From Siansivirga zeaxanthinifaciens CC-SAMT-1 (lineage in GTDB: Bacteria; Bacteroidota; Bacteroidia; Flavobacteriales; Flavobacteriaceae): 64,000 bases of DNA. Where the stretch lies: the NCBI RefSeq assembly GCF_000941055.1, contig NZ_CP007202.1:3227001-3291000 (forward strand). Reading direction: 5' to 3'. Positions 1 through 9,062 of the stretch are shown one piece after another; position 1 is the first letter of the stretch; each line of letters starts with the position of its first letter. The translations under genes and the position numbers were made by a program. The notes under the pieces were generated by a model. That model worked only from the letters and a program-made list of their open reading frames with translations. It was not told where the DNA came from and did not search any database.

Positions 1-732
1 TGGAATATTGTACCAAGGCGCGTGTGGTTTTGAGGTGCGATTGATGGCATCTTCGTAATACTCCTGGTATTTATCCCAAATTTTACGCTCTTTTAAATCG
101 TCTGGAGAAAATTTCCAGTGCTTTTCTTTTTTCTTTAAACGGCGTAGGAGTCTGTTTTTTTGCTCGTCTTTAGAGAGGTTTAAGAAGAATTTAAAAATGA
201 TGGTGCCGTTTTCGGCAATGTGTTTTTCGAAATTATTTATTTGCTCGAAACGTTTGTCCCAAAAAGCTTCGTCTATATCGTCTACAGAGTTAATAGTTGG
301 CAGATTTTCGTTTAAAATATAGTTAGGATGCACGCGGGTTACGAGCACATTTTCGTAATGCGTTCGGTTAAAAATTGCAAATTTACCGCGCTCTGGTAAA
401 GCAATGTAATGACGCCATAAATAATCGTGACCCAACTCTAAATCTGTTGGAACTTTAAAACTATGACACACAACACCTCGAGCATTAAAATTTTTAAATA
501 CTTCGCGAATTAAACTGTCTTTTCCAGCGGTATCCATACCTTGAAAACACACCAAAACACTGTATTTATCGTGTGCATACATGGTGTTTTGTAGTTTACC
601 TAGTTTCTTGCTTACAAAATTTAGGGCTTTTACTAAATCGTCTTTTTTAGCATCTAAATCGTTTTTGGTATTTAAATCTTTGATGTTTATTGGTGAAGAA
701 ATTTTAAAATCGTCGATATCTATTTTAATCAT
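1..732 (-). CDS. ppk2: Polyphosphate kinase 2 family protein (C-terminus beyond the window)
   Basis: The reading frame starts at ATG 732 and is open for 244 codons to the window edge, so only the last few residues are missing. It shows the PPK2 P-loop-like motif FQGMDTAGKDS at about residues 55-65, then FKVPT, a HDYLWRHY segment, PERGKFAIFNRTHYENVLV and, close to the edge, SKPHAPWYNIP. These are hallmarks of PPK2 enzymes, which transfer phosphate between polyphosphate and nucleotides in the cytoplasm. The overall pattern resembles the class III / polyphosphate:nucleotide phosphotransferase branch, but substrate direction (ADP or AMP) cannot be read from the sequence. It is divergent from the gene at 855. 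Confidence 0.9.
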   Translation of the reverse strand, partial: MIKIDIDDFKISSPINIKDLNTKNDLDAKKDDLVKALNFVSKKLGKLQNTMYAHDKYSVLVCFQGMDTAGKDSLIREVFKNFNARGVVCHSFKVPTDLELGHDYLWRHYIALPERGKFAIFNRTHYENVLVTRVHPNYILNENLPTINSVDDIDEAFWDKRFEQINNFEKHIAENGTIIFKFFLNLSKDEQKNRLLRRLKKKEKHWKFSPDDLKERKIWDKYQEYYEDAINRTSKPHAPWYNIP

Positions 733-814
733 CGTGTTGGGTTTAGTATTCTGTCTTAAATATAAGTAAATCTGTGTATTCGATGAAATGCCACCGCTTT
801 TATTTTGTTTTACA

Positions 815-822
815 TACATTTG
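815..822 (+). promoter_or_regulatory. Bacteroidota -7 promoter box
   Basis: TACATTTG matches the TAnnTTTG consensus of the Bacteroidota housekeeping sigma factor and lies 33 bp before the ATG at 855. No clear -33 TTG was found at normal spacing. Confidence 0.5.
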
Positions 823-854
823 AATACCCAAATTTTTAATTTAACCTGAACCTT

Positions 855-1601
855 ATGAGAACCTTCTCTATTTTTATGCTTTGCGCATTAGTTAGCCTAA
901 ACGGCCTGGCACAATCGAATTGTGGTGTTGCCGATTCGTATTTAGTTTATGCCTATTCAAATATTAAAGATGCTTACGAATCGAATAATAAAGACCATTT
1001 GAAATATTATTCGAAAAAATCTTTAGAATCGTTTGAAAAAGCCAAACCCATATTAAAATCTTGTGGTTGTGAGACGGCCTATAATTTAATTTTTGATAGT
1101 ATTGAGTTATTAAAAAAAGTTGAAACGGCAACCACTTTTGAAGATGGCCGCTTTTTTGTTAAACGCGTGAAAGCACATGCTAAAAATAGTATTATAGCAT
1201 TGGATAGTTGTAATTCTGGAGCTATAAATACAAGTGACGAAACCAATAACGACCTTGCTTCTATTGAAGATGAACAACAGCAACTGGAAGCACAACAAAA
1301 AGCCTTACAGCAAAAAGCCGAAGACATACATAAAAAACTAGAGGCTAAAAATTTAAAAGCAATACAATTACAAAAAGAATTACTTATTAAGGATTATAAA
1401 TTGGCATTAGAACTGAATGTTAAAAATTATAATGAAACTTTAAAAATTTGTAATTGGAAAAACGATTTAATAAAAATCTCTGACACTGAATCTAATTTGA
1501 TAGAGAAAAGTATGGATGAAATAAAAACACATTATTTAAATGCTTTAAAAGCGATGGCGACAGATTACTTAAGCAAACTAAATTTGAGCAGCATTAATTA
1601 A
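855..1601 (+). CDS. Secreted coiled-coil protein of unknown function
   Basis: The 248-residue product begins with a Sec signal peptide (MRTFSIFMLCALVSLNGLAQ), so it is probably periplasmic. The mature part is helical. A Gln/Lys/Glu-rich coiled coil spans about residues 137-180, flanked by segments with three cysteines (SCGCET and DSCN regions). I do not recognise a named family. It is a single-gene transcript with its own -7 box and a strong terminator. The ATG at 855 is chosen because it gives a complete signal peptide. Confidence 0.75.
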   Translation: MRTFSIFMLCALVSLNGLAQSNCGVADSYLVYAYSNIKDAYESNNKDHLKYYSKKSLESFEKAKPILKSCGCETAYNLIFDSIELLKKVETATTFEDGRFFVKRVKAHAKNSIIALDSCNSGAINTSDETNNDLASIEDEQQQLEAQQKALQQKAEDIHKKLEAKNLKAIQLQKELLIKDYKLALELNVKNYNETLKICNWKNDLIKISDTESNLIEKSMDEIKTHYLNALKAMATDYLSKLNLSSIN

Positions 1602-1603
1602 TT

Positions 1604-1639
1604 AAAAAAGCGTTAGAAAATTTCTAACGCTTTTTTTTT
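1604..1639. terminator. Bidirectional intrinsic terminator
   Basis: Inverted repeat AGCGTTAGAAA / TTTCTAACGCT (1609-1631) is followed by a T9 run on the plus strand and preceded by an A run, which serves the minus strand. It sits between the convergent genes ending at 1601 and 1643. Confidence 0.85.
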
Positions 1640-1642
1640 GAT

Positions 1643-2806
1643 TTATTTAGATGCAAACAATTTCACATCTTGTTCGCTAACCTCTGGCCCTCCTAAAATT
1701 ATTAAACGCTCTACCACATTTCGTAATTCTCTAATATTACCCGTCCAATCGTAATCTTGAAGTAATTTTATGGCTTTATCTGAGAATGACTTTTTAGCGG
1801 TGCCTTGTTCGCTAGCTATTTTTTCGGTAAAATGATTTACTAATAAGGGAATATCTTCACGACGATCGTTTAATGCAGGCACTTTTATTAAAATAACAGC
1901 CAAACGATGGTATAAGTCTTCCCGGAATCTTCCTGCTTCAATTTCCTTTTTTAAATCTTTGTTTGTAGCTGCAACAACGCGAACATTCACTTTAATATCT
2001 TTATCGCTACCAACGCGCTGCACTCTACTTTCTTGTAAAGCTCGCAAAACTTTGGCTTGAGCAGACAAACTCATATCGCCAATTTCATCTAAAAAAATAG
2101 TACCACCATTAGCGGCTTCAAATTTTCCTGCTCTATCTTTTACGGCACTGGTAAACGCCCCTTTTACATGACCAAACAATTCGCTTTCTATTAATTCACT
2201 GGGTATTGCAGCACAATTCACTTCAATCATTGGTCCGTTAGCACGCTCACTTTTCTGGTGCAGCCAATGTGCCACAAGTTCTTTACCGGTTCCGTTTGGG
2301 CCCGTTACTAAAACTCTAGCATCGGTTTGTGCTACCTTTTCAATCATGTCTTTTATTTGTGAAATGGCTTCACTTTCACCAATCATTTCAAAATTCTTAC
2401 CTACTTTTTTCTTCAGTAATTTATTTTCAACAACTAAAACTTTACGGTCTAAAGCGTTGCGAACGGTATTTAAAAGACGGTTTAAATCTGGCGGTTTAGA
2501 TATATAATCAAACGCTCCTAATCGCATGGTATTTACAGCAGTATCTAAATCGCCATGACCAGAAATCATAACTATTGGGGTTTCTGGTTTTATTTTTTTT
2601 ACCGCTTCCAAAACTTCAACTCCATCCATTTTAGGCATTTTAATATCGCATAGAATGAGGTCGTAGTCCTCGTTTTTAATTTTTTCAATTCCTATTAAGC
2701 CATCTTCGGCTTCTTCTACTTGATAGGTATCGTTTTCTTCGGAAAGAATTTTAACCAACACACGTCTAATAGCAGCTTCGTCTTCTATAACTAATATTTT
2801 TGGCAT
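1643..2806 (-). CDS. Sigma-54-type response regulator without a DNA-binding domain
   Basis: 387 residues. The N-terminal receiver domain (about 1-120) has the acidic pocket EDE and phosphoacceptor Asp54 (LCDIKMPKMDG). The AAA+ domain (about 140-370) has Walker A GPNGTGKE at 169-176, the loop GAFTSA at 216-221 and Walker B TIFLDEIGD near 236-244. Family members normally have GAFTGA in the sigma-54 contact loop and a C-terminal Fis-type HTH of about 60 residues. Here the protein stops right after the AAA+ lid (WTGNIRELRNVVERL), so the HTH is missing. It is the last gene of a five-gene minus-strand operon, one base after the DUF6268 gene. The cognate kinase is not in the window. Confidence 0.93.
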   Translation of the reverse strand: MPKILVIEDEAAIRRVLVKILSEENDTYQVEEAEDGLIGIEKIKNEDYDLILCDIKMPKMDGVEVLEAVKKIKPETPIVMISGHGDLDTAVNTMRLGAFDYISKPPDLNRLLNTVRNALDRKVLVVENKLLKKKVGKNFEMIGESEAISQIKDMIEKVAQTDARVLVTGPNGTGKELVAHWLHQKSERANGPMIEVNCAAIPSELIESELFGHVKGAFTSAVKDRAGKFEAANGGTIFLDEIGDMSLSAQAKVLRALQESRVQRVGSDKDIKVNVRVVAATNKDLKKEIEAGRFREDLYHRLAVILIKVPALNDRREDIPLLVNHFTEKIASEQGTAKKSFSDKAIKLLQDYDWTGNIRELRNVVERLIILGGPEVSEQDVKLFASK

Positions 2807-2807
2807 C

Positions 2808-3692
2808 TTATATTTTGAATTTAATTCCTGTTCTTAAATAGAAAGCATTTAGATCATCTAAAGTAAATATTTCATTTCTATTTTTATCTCTTAAAACGTT
2901 ATTTAACCTAAAGGTATACCCTGTGTAAGCATAACCGATTAAATGATTTGTAAATTCGTACTCGTAGCCCAAACCGGCAACGGCAACAGATAAAGATATA
3001 TTATCTACGGTCTGTCCGTTTATCATGATGGGTTCGTGAATATGAGCCAAATAACCATCTAAACCAACAAAAACCTGAACACTGTTTTTATAATTTATGG
3101 CATACTTTATATTGGATTTTGGCACACCAGCATTATAACTCCATTTTTCATTTATTGGCCTGAAATAACTAACAAACGGTAATGGAAATGGCAAACCCGT
3201 TGTTGCATTATAGGTTAATCCTAAAATTAATCGATAGGGATGTTTGGCTGTTTCATCATCTAATCTATCATTAATAAAAAACACACCACCATTCATAAAG
3301 AAATCTTGAGAAGTGATTTTGCGTGTTAAAGTTGAAGCCAATCGGGGGTTAAACTTAGCACCAAAACGCCAAGTTTCGTTCCATTTAAAGGTATAGCCAA
3401 TGTTTAAATCTACAACATGAATTTTACTAAGTGAAGATTTATCAAAAGGATAATGGTCTTCAAGATTTAATAAAATACGATTATACTCTGCACCCAACAC
3501 CAAATAATCTTTATTCTTAATCTTTACAGGATAATTAAATAATGCTCTTAATCTTGTGTATTGGTCTTCCGATTGATTTTTTGGTACAAACGAATATTCT
3601 AAACGAGCTATATCTGTTAATTGTGCATATCCAAAGTTTGATACGCATAATACGAGAATTACTATAACAATTTTAAGCTCTTTTATATCCAT
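2808..3692 (-). CDS. DUF6268-type outer-membrane beta-barrel protein
   Basis: 294 residues with an N-terminal signal segment (VIVILVLCVSNFGYAQ). Alternating aromatic/polar strands follow, and the chain ends in a typical outer-membrane barrel strand (FYLRTGIKFKI). The composition and strand pattern match the DUF6268 family of Bacteroidota barrels; no substrate is known. It lies between the MscS gene (9 bp upstream) and the response regulator (1 bp downstream) in one operon, which suggests an envelope function linked to osmotic or membrane stress. That link is an inference from position only. Confidence 0.75.
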   Translation of the reverse strand: MDIKELKIVIVILVLCVSNFGYAQLTDIARLEYSFVPKNQSEDQYTRLRALFNYPVKIKNKDYLVLGAEYNRILLNLEDHYPFDKSSLSKIHVVDLNIGYTFKWNETWRFGAKFNPRLASTLTRKITSQDFFMNGGVFFINDRLDDETAKHPYRLILGLTYNATTGLPFPLPFVSYFRPINEKWSYNAGVPKSNIKYAINYKNSVQVFVGLDGYLAHIHEPIMINGQTVDNISLSVAVAGLGYEYEFTNHLIGYAYTGYTFRLNNVLRDKNRNEIFTLDDLNAFYLRTGIKFKI

Positions 3693-3701
3693 TCATTTTT
3701 T

Positions 3702-4637
3702 TTAAACTTGTTTACTAGGCTGAGAAATAATATGAATATCGCGCTGTGGAAATGGTATGGTAATATTATTTTCTCTAAACAATCTGTCTATTTCAAAACG
3801 AATATCACTTTTTGAAAAGTTAGCATTAAAACTATCTCCAATGGTGAAAATAACTTTAAAGTTTAACGAACTATCTCCAAAATCTGTAAAACGTACCGCC
3901 ACCTCAGGCTCAGGCAAAACATCTGGATGCGTTGAAGCCGCCTGAATTAACAACTTTTTTACCAATTGGGTATCACTACCGTAAGCCACACCAACATCGA
4001 CACTTTCACGGGTGGTTGTTCCGTTTTGGGTCCAGTTATACAAACTGTTTTCAAGATATAGGTGATTTGGTATTACCAATACTTTATTATCGATGGTAAC
4101 AGCACGGGTGGTTCTTAGTTTAATTTCTTCTACACGCCCAACCTTACCATCAATTTCAATAATATCGCCTACATGAACGGTTTGATCGACAAGGATAAAA
4201 ATTCCAGAAATTATATCCTGAAAAAGTGTTTGTAATGCTAAACCAATACCTATTAATAATGCTGCTGATGCTGCAAATATGGCCGTTACATTTATTCCTA
4301 TAGAATCGAAAACCACGAGCATAACTACAATATAAATGAGCCATCTACCAAATGAGAAAACGGTATTGAATTTAGCCTGATCGTCTTCTGGCATGTTTCG
4401 GGTTACCAATTTCTTAATCCATTTTAACAAACGGGTAGTTAATAATAATACAGCGGCTACTAAAAGAACATATTTAACTTTTAAAATAATTTGGTGGGCT
4501 TCGGCGCCTGTTCCATAGGTAAAATCGACAATTTTAAATTCTAAAAAATTAACAATTTTTTCCCAAAGCGTACTTTCAACTAATACCTCACCAACTTTTT
4601 CTACTTCCTCTCCTAATTTCTCTTTAACGTTTTGCAT
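3702..4637 (-). CDS. Small-conductance mechanosensitive channel, MscS family
   Basis: 311 residues. Two or three N-terminal membrane segments (about 50-150) precede the glycine/alanine-rich pore helix (IFAASAALLIGIGLALQTLF), the FILVDQTVHVGDIIEIDG beta domain and a cytoplasmic alpha/beta C-terminus. This is the standard MscS core, which opens under membrane tension to release solutes. The stop lies 9 bp before the DUF6268 gene, and the start is 1 bp downstream of the ABC permease gene, so it is cotranscribed with them. The sequence appears intact. Confidence 0.92.
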   Translation of the reverse strand: MQNVKEKLGEEVEKVGEVLVESTLWEKIVNFLEFKIVDFTYGTGAEAHQIILKVKYVLLVAAVLLLTTRLLKWIKKLVTRNMPEDDQAKFNTVFSFGRWLIYIVVMLVVFDSIGINVTAIFAASAALLIGIGLALQTLFQDIISGIFILVDQTVHVGDIIEIDGKVGRVEEIKLRTTRAVTIDNKVLVIPNHLYLENSLYNWTQNGTTTRESVDVGVAYGSDTQLVKKLLIQAASTHPDVLPEPEVAVRFTDFGDSSLNFKVIFTIGDSFNANFSKSDIRFEIDRLFRENNITIPFPQRDIHIISQPSKQV

Positions 4638-4638
4638 A

Positions 4639-5952
4639 TTAATATTTTATCCATTTAATTAATTCTTTGTAACTAGGCTTTTTACCATACATTAAAATAC
4701 CTACACGATAAATTTTAGCAGCAAACCAAACGGTAAACATAAAAGTAGCAATTAATATTAAAAAGGATAGTAATTGCTGCCAAATAGGAACCCCAAAAGG
4801 TATACGCATAATCATAACAACCGGTGATGTTAATGGAATGAATGAAAATACAGTAGAGATGGTTCCGTGAGGATCTTCAATAACCGTAAAAATTCCAACA
4901 TACACGGCCAGCATCAAAGGCATAATAATAGGTAACATAAATTGCTGTGTATCGGTTTCGTTATCTACAGCTGCACCTATAGCGGCATAAAGCGAGCTGT
5001 ATAACAGGTATCCGCCAATAAAAAACAAAATAAAAGCAATAACTAAATTTAGCAAGGGCATGTTGAAAAAAGCCGTAACAAAATTTTGAACCTGCATGTT
5101 TAGCTCTGGGTTTTTAATAGCCTCGTTCATTAATTCCTGTTGTGGTGTTTGCATATCGGACATATTAATTCCAAAAAACACAGAAACAATAAACATAAGT
5201 ATGCCTCCAACCATTAACCATATTACAAATTGTGTAATGCCTGCCAAAGATGTTCCAATTATTTTACCAAGCATGAGTTGCACCGGTTTAACCGAAGAAA
5301 TTATCACTTCAATAATTCGGCTGGTTTTTTCTTCAATAACACTGCGCATGATCATATTTCCATAAATAATGATGAACATAAAAAGTAAATATCCAATAGC
5401 TATGCCAAAAATGAGTTTTACCAAACTATCAATTTTTGAGGTTTTTTCACCATCAAAACTTTCCTGTTTAATATCTACTTTGGCTTTAAGGGCGTTTACT
5501 TTTGCAATATCTACATTAGCTTGTTTTAACTTTAAATTTGTAAATTGGTTTTCGAGTATTTTTTCTAAATCGGAAATTATAGATAATGATGCCGATTCTT
5601 CGGAATAAAATTTAATATGGTTTGAAACCTCATCGATAGCATCAAAATTTTCAATATACAGTAAACCGTATGCTTCCGATTCTTTGGCTACCAATTTAGC
5701 ATCGGTAAGCGTCATATTAGTAAGCTTATTATAAACCGTATTTTGATTGTTTACAAAAACATTTTCGGCCAAACCCGAGGTATCTAAAACAAAAATTGTT
5801 CGAACCTTTTCGTTATTTAATTGCGATAAATATGCTACTACAGAAAAAAGCAAAATCATAATCATAGGACTTAAAAAAGTCATTACTATAAATGATTTAT
5901 TTTTTACTTTAGTTAGGTACTCCCGTTTAATTATTAGTGGTAAGTGATTCAT
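4639..5952 (-). CDS. ABC-2 type exporter permease (NatB-like)
   Basis: 437 residues. The first membrane helix (about 20-42) is followed by a large extracytoplasmic loop (about 45-190). Five further helices occupy the C-terminal half, including IGGYLLYSSLYAAIGAAVDN, a segment typical of NatB/YhaP-like ABC-2 permeases. The family exports Na+ or other small molecules together with its ATPase, but the substrate here is unknown. The ATPase gene ends 2 bp upstream, and the two subunits are expected to form one inner-membrane transporter. Confidence 0.9.
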   Translation of the reverse strand: MNHLPLIIKREYLTKVKNKSFIVMTFLSPMIMILLFSVVAYLSQLNNEKVRTIFVLDTSGLAENVFVNNQNTVYNKLTNMTLTDAKLVAKESEAYGLLYIENFDAIDEVSNHIKFYSEESASLSIISDLEKILENQFTNLKLKQANVDIAKVNALKAKVDIKQESFDGEKTSKIDSLVKLIFGIAIGYLLFMFIIIYGNMIMRSVIEEKTSRIIEVIISSVKPVQLMLGKIIGTSLAGITQFVIWLMVGGILMFIVSVFFGINMSDMQTPQQELMNEAIKNPELNMQVQNFVTAFFNMPLLNLVIAFILFFIGGYLLYSSLYAAIGAAVDNETDTQQFMLPIIMPLMLAVYVGIFTVIEDPHGTISTVFSFIPLTSPVVMIMRIPFGVPIWQQLLSFLILIATFMFTVWFAAKIYRVGILMYGKKPSYKELIKWIKY

Positions 5953-5954
5953 TT

Positions 5955-6884
5955 TTATTTATTATTCTTTACTGTTTGAATAAATATTTCGTTAACACTT
6001 GGAATGAGTTCTACAAAATGTGAAACAGCTCCTTTTGAAGTTAAAAAGTTTAGCAAATCGTTTGGTGTATCGCCGTTAGATAGCTGAATGTTTAATTTTA
6101 AATCGTTGTCTAACGTTTTAAAATTTGCCGGACTAATTTTAAATTTATTTGATAATTCCTGTTGTAATTCATTATCATTAAACGCTTTAATTCCAACTTC
6201 GAAGGTGTTAATTTTATATTGACGCTTAATATCAATTAAATTACCATCTAATATTTTGTTCGATTTATTTATTAATGCAATATCGTCGCACAGCTCTTCA
6301 ACAGATTCCATTCTATGCGTAGAAAAAATAACGGTAGCACCATTTTCTCGCAAACGCAAGATTTCATCTTTTATTAAATTCGCGTTTATTGGATCGAAAC
6401 CTGAAAATGGTTCGTCGAAAATTAAAAGTTTTGGCTGATGCAAAACGGTTACAACAAACTGAATTTTTTGGGCCATCCCTTTGGATAGCTCTTGAATTTT
6501 CTTGTTCCACCAGTCGCCTATTTCTAAACGATCGAACCAATATTTTAAGCGCTCTTTGGCTTCAGCTTTGGTAAGTCCTTTTAACTGGGCCAAATACAAT
6601 GCTTGCTCCCCAACTTTCATGGACTTGTAGAGTCCGCGTTCTTCGGGTAGGTATCCTATATCTTTAATATGATTTACGTTTAATGGTGCGCCATCTAAAA
6701 AAACAGCGCCCGTGTCTGGCATGGTTATTTGGTTTACAATACGGATTAAGGTTGTTTTACCTGCTCCATTTGGCCCTAAGAGTCCGAATATACTGCCTTT
6801 AGGTACCGATAGAGACACATTATTTAGTGCTTTAAATTCTCCGAAATTTTTTGAAACGCCTTTAACTTCTAATAAGTTATTCAT
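5955..6884 (-). CDS. ABC transporter ATP-binding protein (NatA-like)
   Basis: 309 residues with Walker A GLLGPNGAGKTT (about 34-45), the ABC signature LSKGMAQK, Walker B LLIFDEPFSGFD and the switch histidine in FSTHRME. A C-terminal extension of about 90 residues is typical of this exporter ATPase subfamily. It is the first gene of the minus-strand operon that continues with the permease, MscS, DUF6268 barrel and response regulator; gaps are 1-9 bp throughout. The start at 6884 gives MNNLLEVKGVSKNFG, the normal N-terminus for the family. Confidence 0.93.
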   Translation of the reverse strand: MNNLLEVKGVSKNFGEFKALNNVSLSVPKGSIFGLLGPNGAGKTTLIRIVNQITMPDTGAVFLDGAPLNVNHIKDIGYLPEERGLYKSMKVGEQALYLAQLKGLTKAEAKERLKYWFDRLEIGDWWNKKIQELSKGMAQKIQFVVTVLHQPKLLIFDEPFSGFDPINANLIKDEILRLRENGATVIFSTHRMESVEELCDDIALINKSNKILDGNLIDIKRQYKINTFEVGIKAFNDNELQQELSNKFKISPANFKTLDNDLKLNIQLSNGDTPNDLLNFLTSKGAVSHFVELIPSVNEIFIQTVKNNK

Positions 6885-7239
6885 TCGTGATTTTAATTGT
6901 AGTATTTGGTAAATATATTAATAGTTATAAATCCTTTTTGGGTTAAATTGATATTTGTAAAGGCTATTTATAATTGAATAACATATTAATTAACTAATTT
7001 AATAAGTATTCATTTAATTACACGTTTTTAATAAAAAAATAACATTTCATTAAAAACAAAACCCACCCTTAAAAAAGATTAAGGATGGGAAAAAAATTGC
7101 TATGAAAAAGAAAAATTATCACTAAAACAGGTTTAGCGATAAACCAAATATAGTTTTTTTTTCTTAAAAACTGTTAAAATTAAATAAGAACTTTTAAAAA
7201 ATTAAGGCATTTTTAATAAAGCCTTAAAATGTCTTATTT
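6885..7239. other. Intergenic region, no gene
   Basis: This 355-bp AT-rich stretch lies between the ABC operon and dnaJ, both on the minus strand. The part next to 7239 contains the dnaJ terminator (7049-7089), and the part next to 6885 should hold the operon promoter. No match to the -7 consensus on the minus strand is clear, and no ORF or RNA gene is evident. Confidence 0.6.
7049..7089 (-). terminator. Intrinsic terminator after grpE-dnaJ
   Basis: Read on the minus strand, a hairpin with arms CCCATCCTTAA / TTAAGGGTGGG (one mismatch) is followed by TTTTGTTTTT. It lies 150 bp beyond the dnaJ stop. Confidence 0.75.
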
Positions 7240-8355
7240 TTACGAAAACATATCCTTTACTTTTTCAAAAAATGATTTATCGGTACTTTCTGGTTTAGGT
7301 GAGAAATGCTCATCATTTTGCATACTTTCAAAAAACTCGCGTTGTTGTTTGTTTAACGTTTTAGGAGTCCACACATTAACATGTACTAATAAATCGCCCT
7401 TACCATAGCCATTAATGCTTGGAATTCCTTTTCCGCGTAAGCGTAAAATTTTACCAGACTGCACGCCTGCATCAACCTTAATGCGAACTTTACCGCTTAC
7501 TGTATCTATTTCTTTAGATGTTCCTAAAACAGCTTCTGGATAACTTATGTACATATCGTAATGTAAGTTATCGCCCTCACGTTGTAATTTTTCGTGTTGC
7601 TCTTCTTCGATAACGACAATAATATCGCCCGAAATACCATTACCAGGGGCTTCGTTTCCTTTTCCTGAAACTTTTAATTGCATACCATCTACAACACCTG
7701 CAGGTATTTTAATAGATACTGTTTCTTCTACAATCTTTAAACCTTGGGCATCGGCATCGGCTGGTTTACTGTCTATGGTTTGACCAGCGCCACCACAATC
7801 GTTACATGGTGCCGAGGTTTGCATTCTTCCTAAAATGGTATTGGCTATACGAGTTACCTGCCCTGTACCATGACATGTTGGACATGTTTTATAAGTAGTG
7901 CCTGGCGCCTGAACTTTACGTTTTACTTTTATTTTTTTCTCGACACCGTTGGCTATTTCTTCTAAAGTTAATTTTACACGAATGCGTAAATTACTTCCTT
8001 TTACACGACGTTGGCTACCGCCTCCAAAACCTGAGAAACCGCCACCAAAGCCGCCGCCGCCGAAAATATCGCCAAACTGACTGAATATATCATCCATATT
8101 CATGCCGCCGCCGCCAAAACCGCCGCCGTTTTCAAATGCTTGATGACCAAATTGATCATAACGCGCTTTTTTGTCGGCATCACTCAATACCTCATAAGCC
8201 TCGGCTGCTTCTTTAAACTTGCTTTCGGCTTCTTTGTTATCTGGATTTTTATCTGGATGAAATTCAATAGCCTTCTTACGATAAGCTTTTTTAATTTCTG
8301 CTGCCGTTGCGCCTTTACTAATTCCTAATATTTCGTAATAATCTCTTTTTGCCAT
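7240..8355 (-). CDS. dnaJ: Chaperone DnaJ with a reduced zinc region
   Basis: 371 residues: J domain with HPD motif (FHPDKNP near residue 33), a Gly/Phe-rich linker (about 74-115), a zinc-binding region, and the C-terminal substrate domains ending in [11 protein letters not shown]. DnaJ stimulates DnaK ATPase and delivers unfolded clients. Only two CxxCxGxG motifs are present, CPTCHGTG and CNDCGGAG, whereas E. coli DnaJ has four. The retained pair corresponds to motifs 2 and 3 (zinc centre II), and motifs 1 and 4 are absent. The region is otherwise well formed, so this looks like a lineage feature and not decay. It is 9 bp downstream of grpE in the same transcript. Confidence 0.96.
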   Translation of the reverse strand: MAKRDYYEILGISKGATAAEIKKAYRKKAIEFHPDKNPDNKEAESKFKEAAEAYEVLSDADKKARYDQFGHQAFENGGGFGGGGMNMDDIFSQFGDIFGGGGFGGGFSGFGGGSQRRVKGSNLRIRVKLTLEEIANGVEKKIKVKRKVQAPGTTYKTCPTCHGTGQVTRIANTILGRMQTSAPCNDCGGAGQTIDSKPADADAQGLKIVEETVSIKIPAGVVDGMQLKVSGKGNEAPGNGISGDIIVVIEEEQHEKLQREGDNLHYDMYISYPEAVLGTSKEIDTVSGKVRIKVDAGVQSGKILRLRGKGIPSINGYGKGDLLVHVNVWTPKTLNKQQREFFESMQNDEHFSPKPESTDKSFFEKVKDMFS

Positions 8356-8364
8356 TTTATTGTT

Positions 8365-8913
8365 TTATTGTCCAATTACTACCTTTGGAAAACGTATTAC
8401 TTTATCTCCTAACTTGTATCCTTTCTCGATTACATCGATAATTTTACCTTTTAAATCTTCGGTTGGAGCTGGTATTTGTGTGATGGCTTCATGGTTATCT
8501 GCATTAAAAACATCGCCTTGAGCTGCCTCAATAACCTCAAGTCCTTTTTGTTGTAGCGTTGTTTTTAACTTATTACTAATAAGTTCAACACCTTTTAAAA
8601 GATCTTTTTCTTCGGTTTTAGAAATTTCAGCATAAGCTCTGTCAAAATCATCAATAACAGGTAATAAAGACACCATCACATCTTGACTTGCTGTTTTAAA
8701 TAATTCGATACGTTCTTTAGAAGTACGTCTTTTATAATTTTCGAATTCAGCAAATAAGCGTAAAAACTTGTCTTTTTCTAGTTTTAATTCCTCCTGAAGT
8801 TTATCTTCAACTGATTGTTCTTCAACAACTTGCTCATCAACTTCAACTGTTTCATTTTCCACAGTTTCTAATTGCTCCTTTTCTATATCGTTTTGACTTT
8901 CTTTTTTACTCAT
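8365..8913 (-). CDS. grpE: Nucleotide exchange factor GrpE
   Basis: 182 residues. An acidic, Glu/Val-rich N-terminal tail (about 1-45) precedes the long dimerisation helix (KDKFLRLFAEFENYKRRT). The C-terminal beta domain ends in GYKLGDKVIRFPKVVIGQ, close to the family signature GYxLxDRVIRPAxVxV. GrpE releases ADP from DnaK. The gene is first in a grpE-dnaJ operon. A -7 box lies 43 bp upstream, and no CIRCE-type HrcA operator was recognised there. Confidence 0.96.
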   Translation of the reverse strand: MSKKESQNDIEKEQLETVENETVEVDEQVVEEQSVEDKLQEELKLEKDKFLRLFAEFENYKRRTSKERIELFKTASQDVMVSLLPVIDDFDRAYAEISKTEEKDLLKGVELISNKLKTTLQQKGLEVIEAAQGDVFNADNHEAITQIPAPTEDLKGKIIDVIEKGYKLGDKVIRFPKVVIGQ

Positions 8914-8955
8914 GGTTGTAACTTAAATTTTTGTACAAATACTAAAATTAGTTGG

Positions 8956-8963
8956 CAAAAGTA
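8956..8963 (-). promoter_or_regulatory. -7 promoter box of grpE-dnaJ
   Basis: On the minus strand the sequence reads TACTTTTG, matching TAnnTTTG, 43 bp before the grpE start. Confidence 0.5.
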
Positions 8964-9062
8964 CTGCCATTATTGTAAAAATGTCATAATGTCACAAAAT
9001 ATTTTTTTCCAAACAGTTTAAGATGGAAGAAAAAAACTTGGGAATTGTCTCTTAAACGTATT

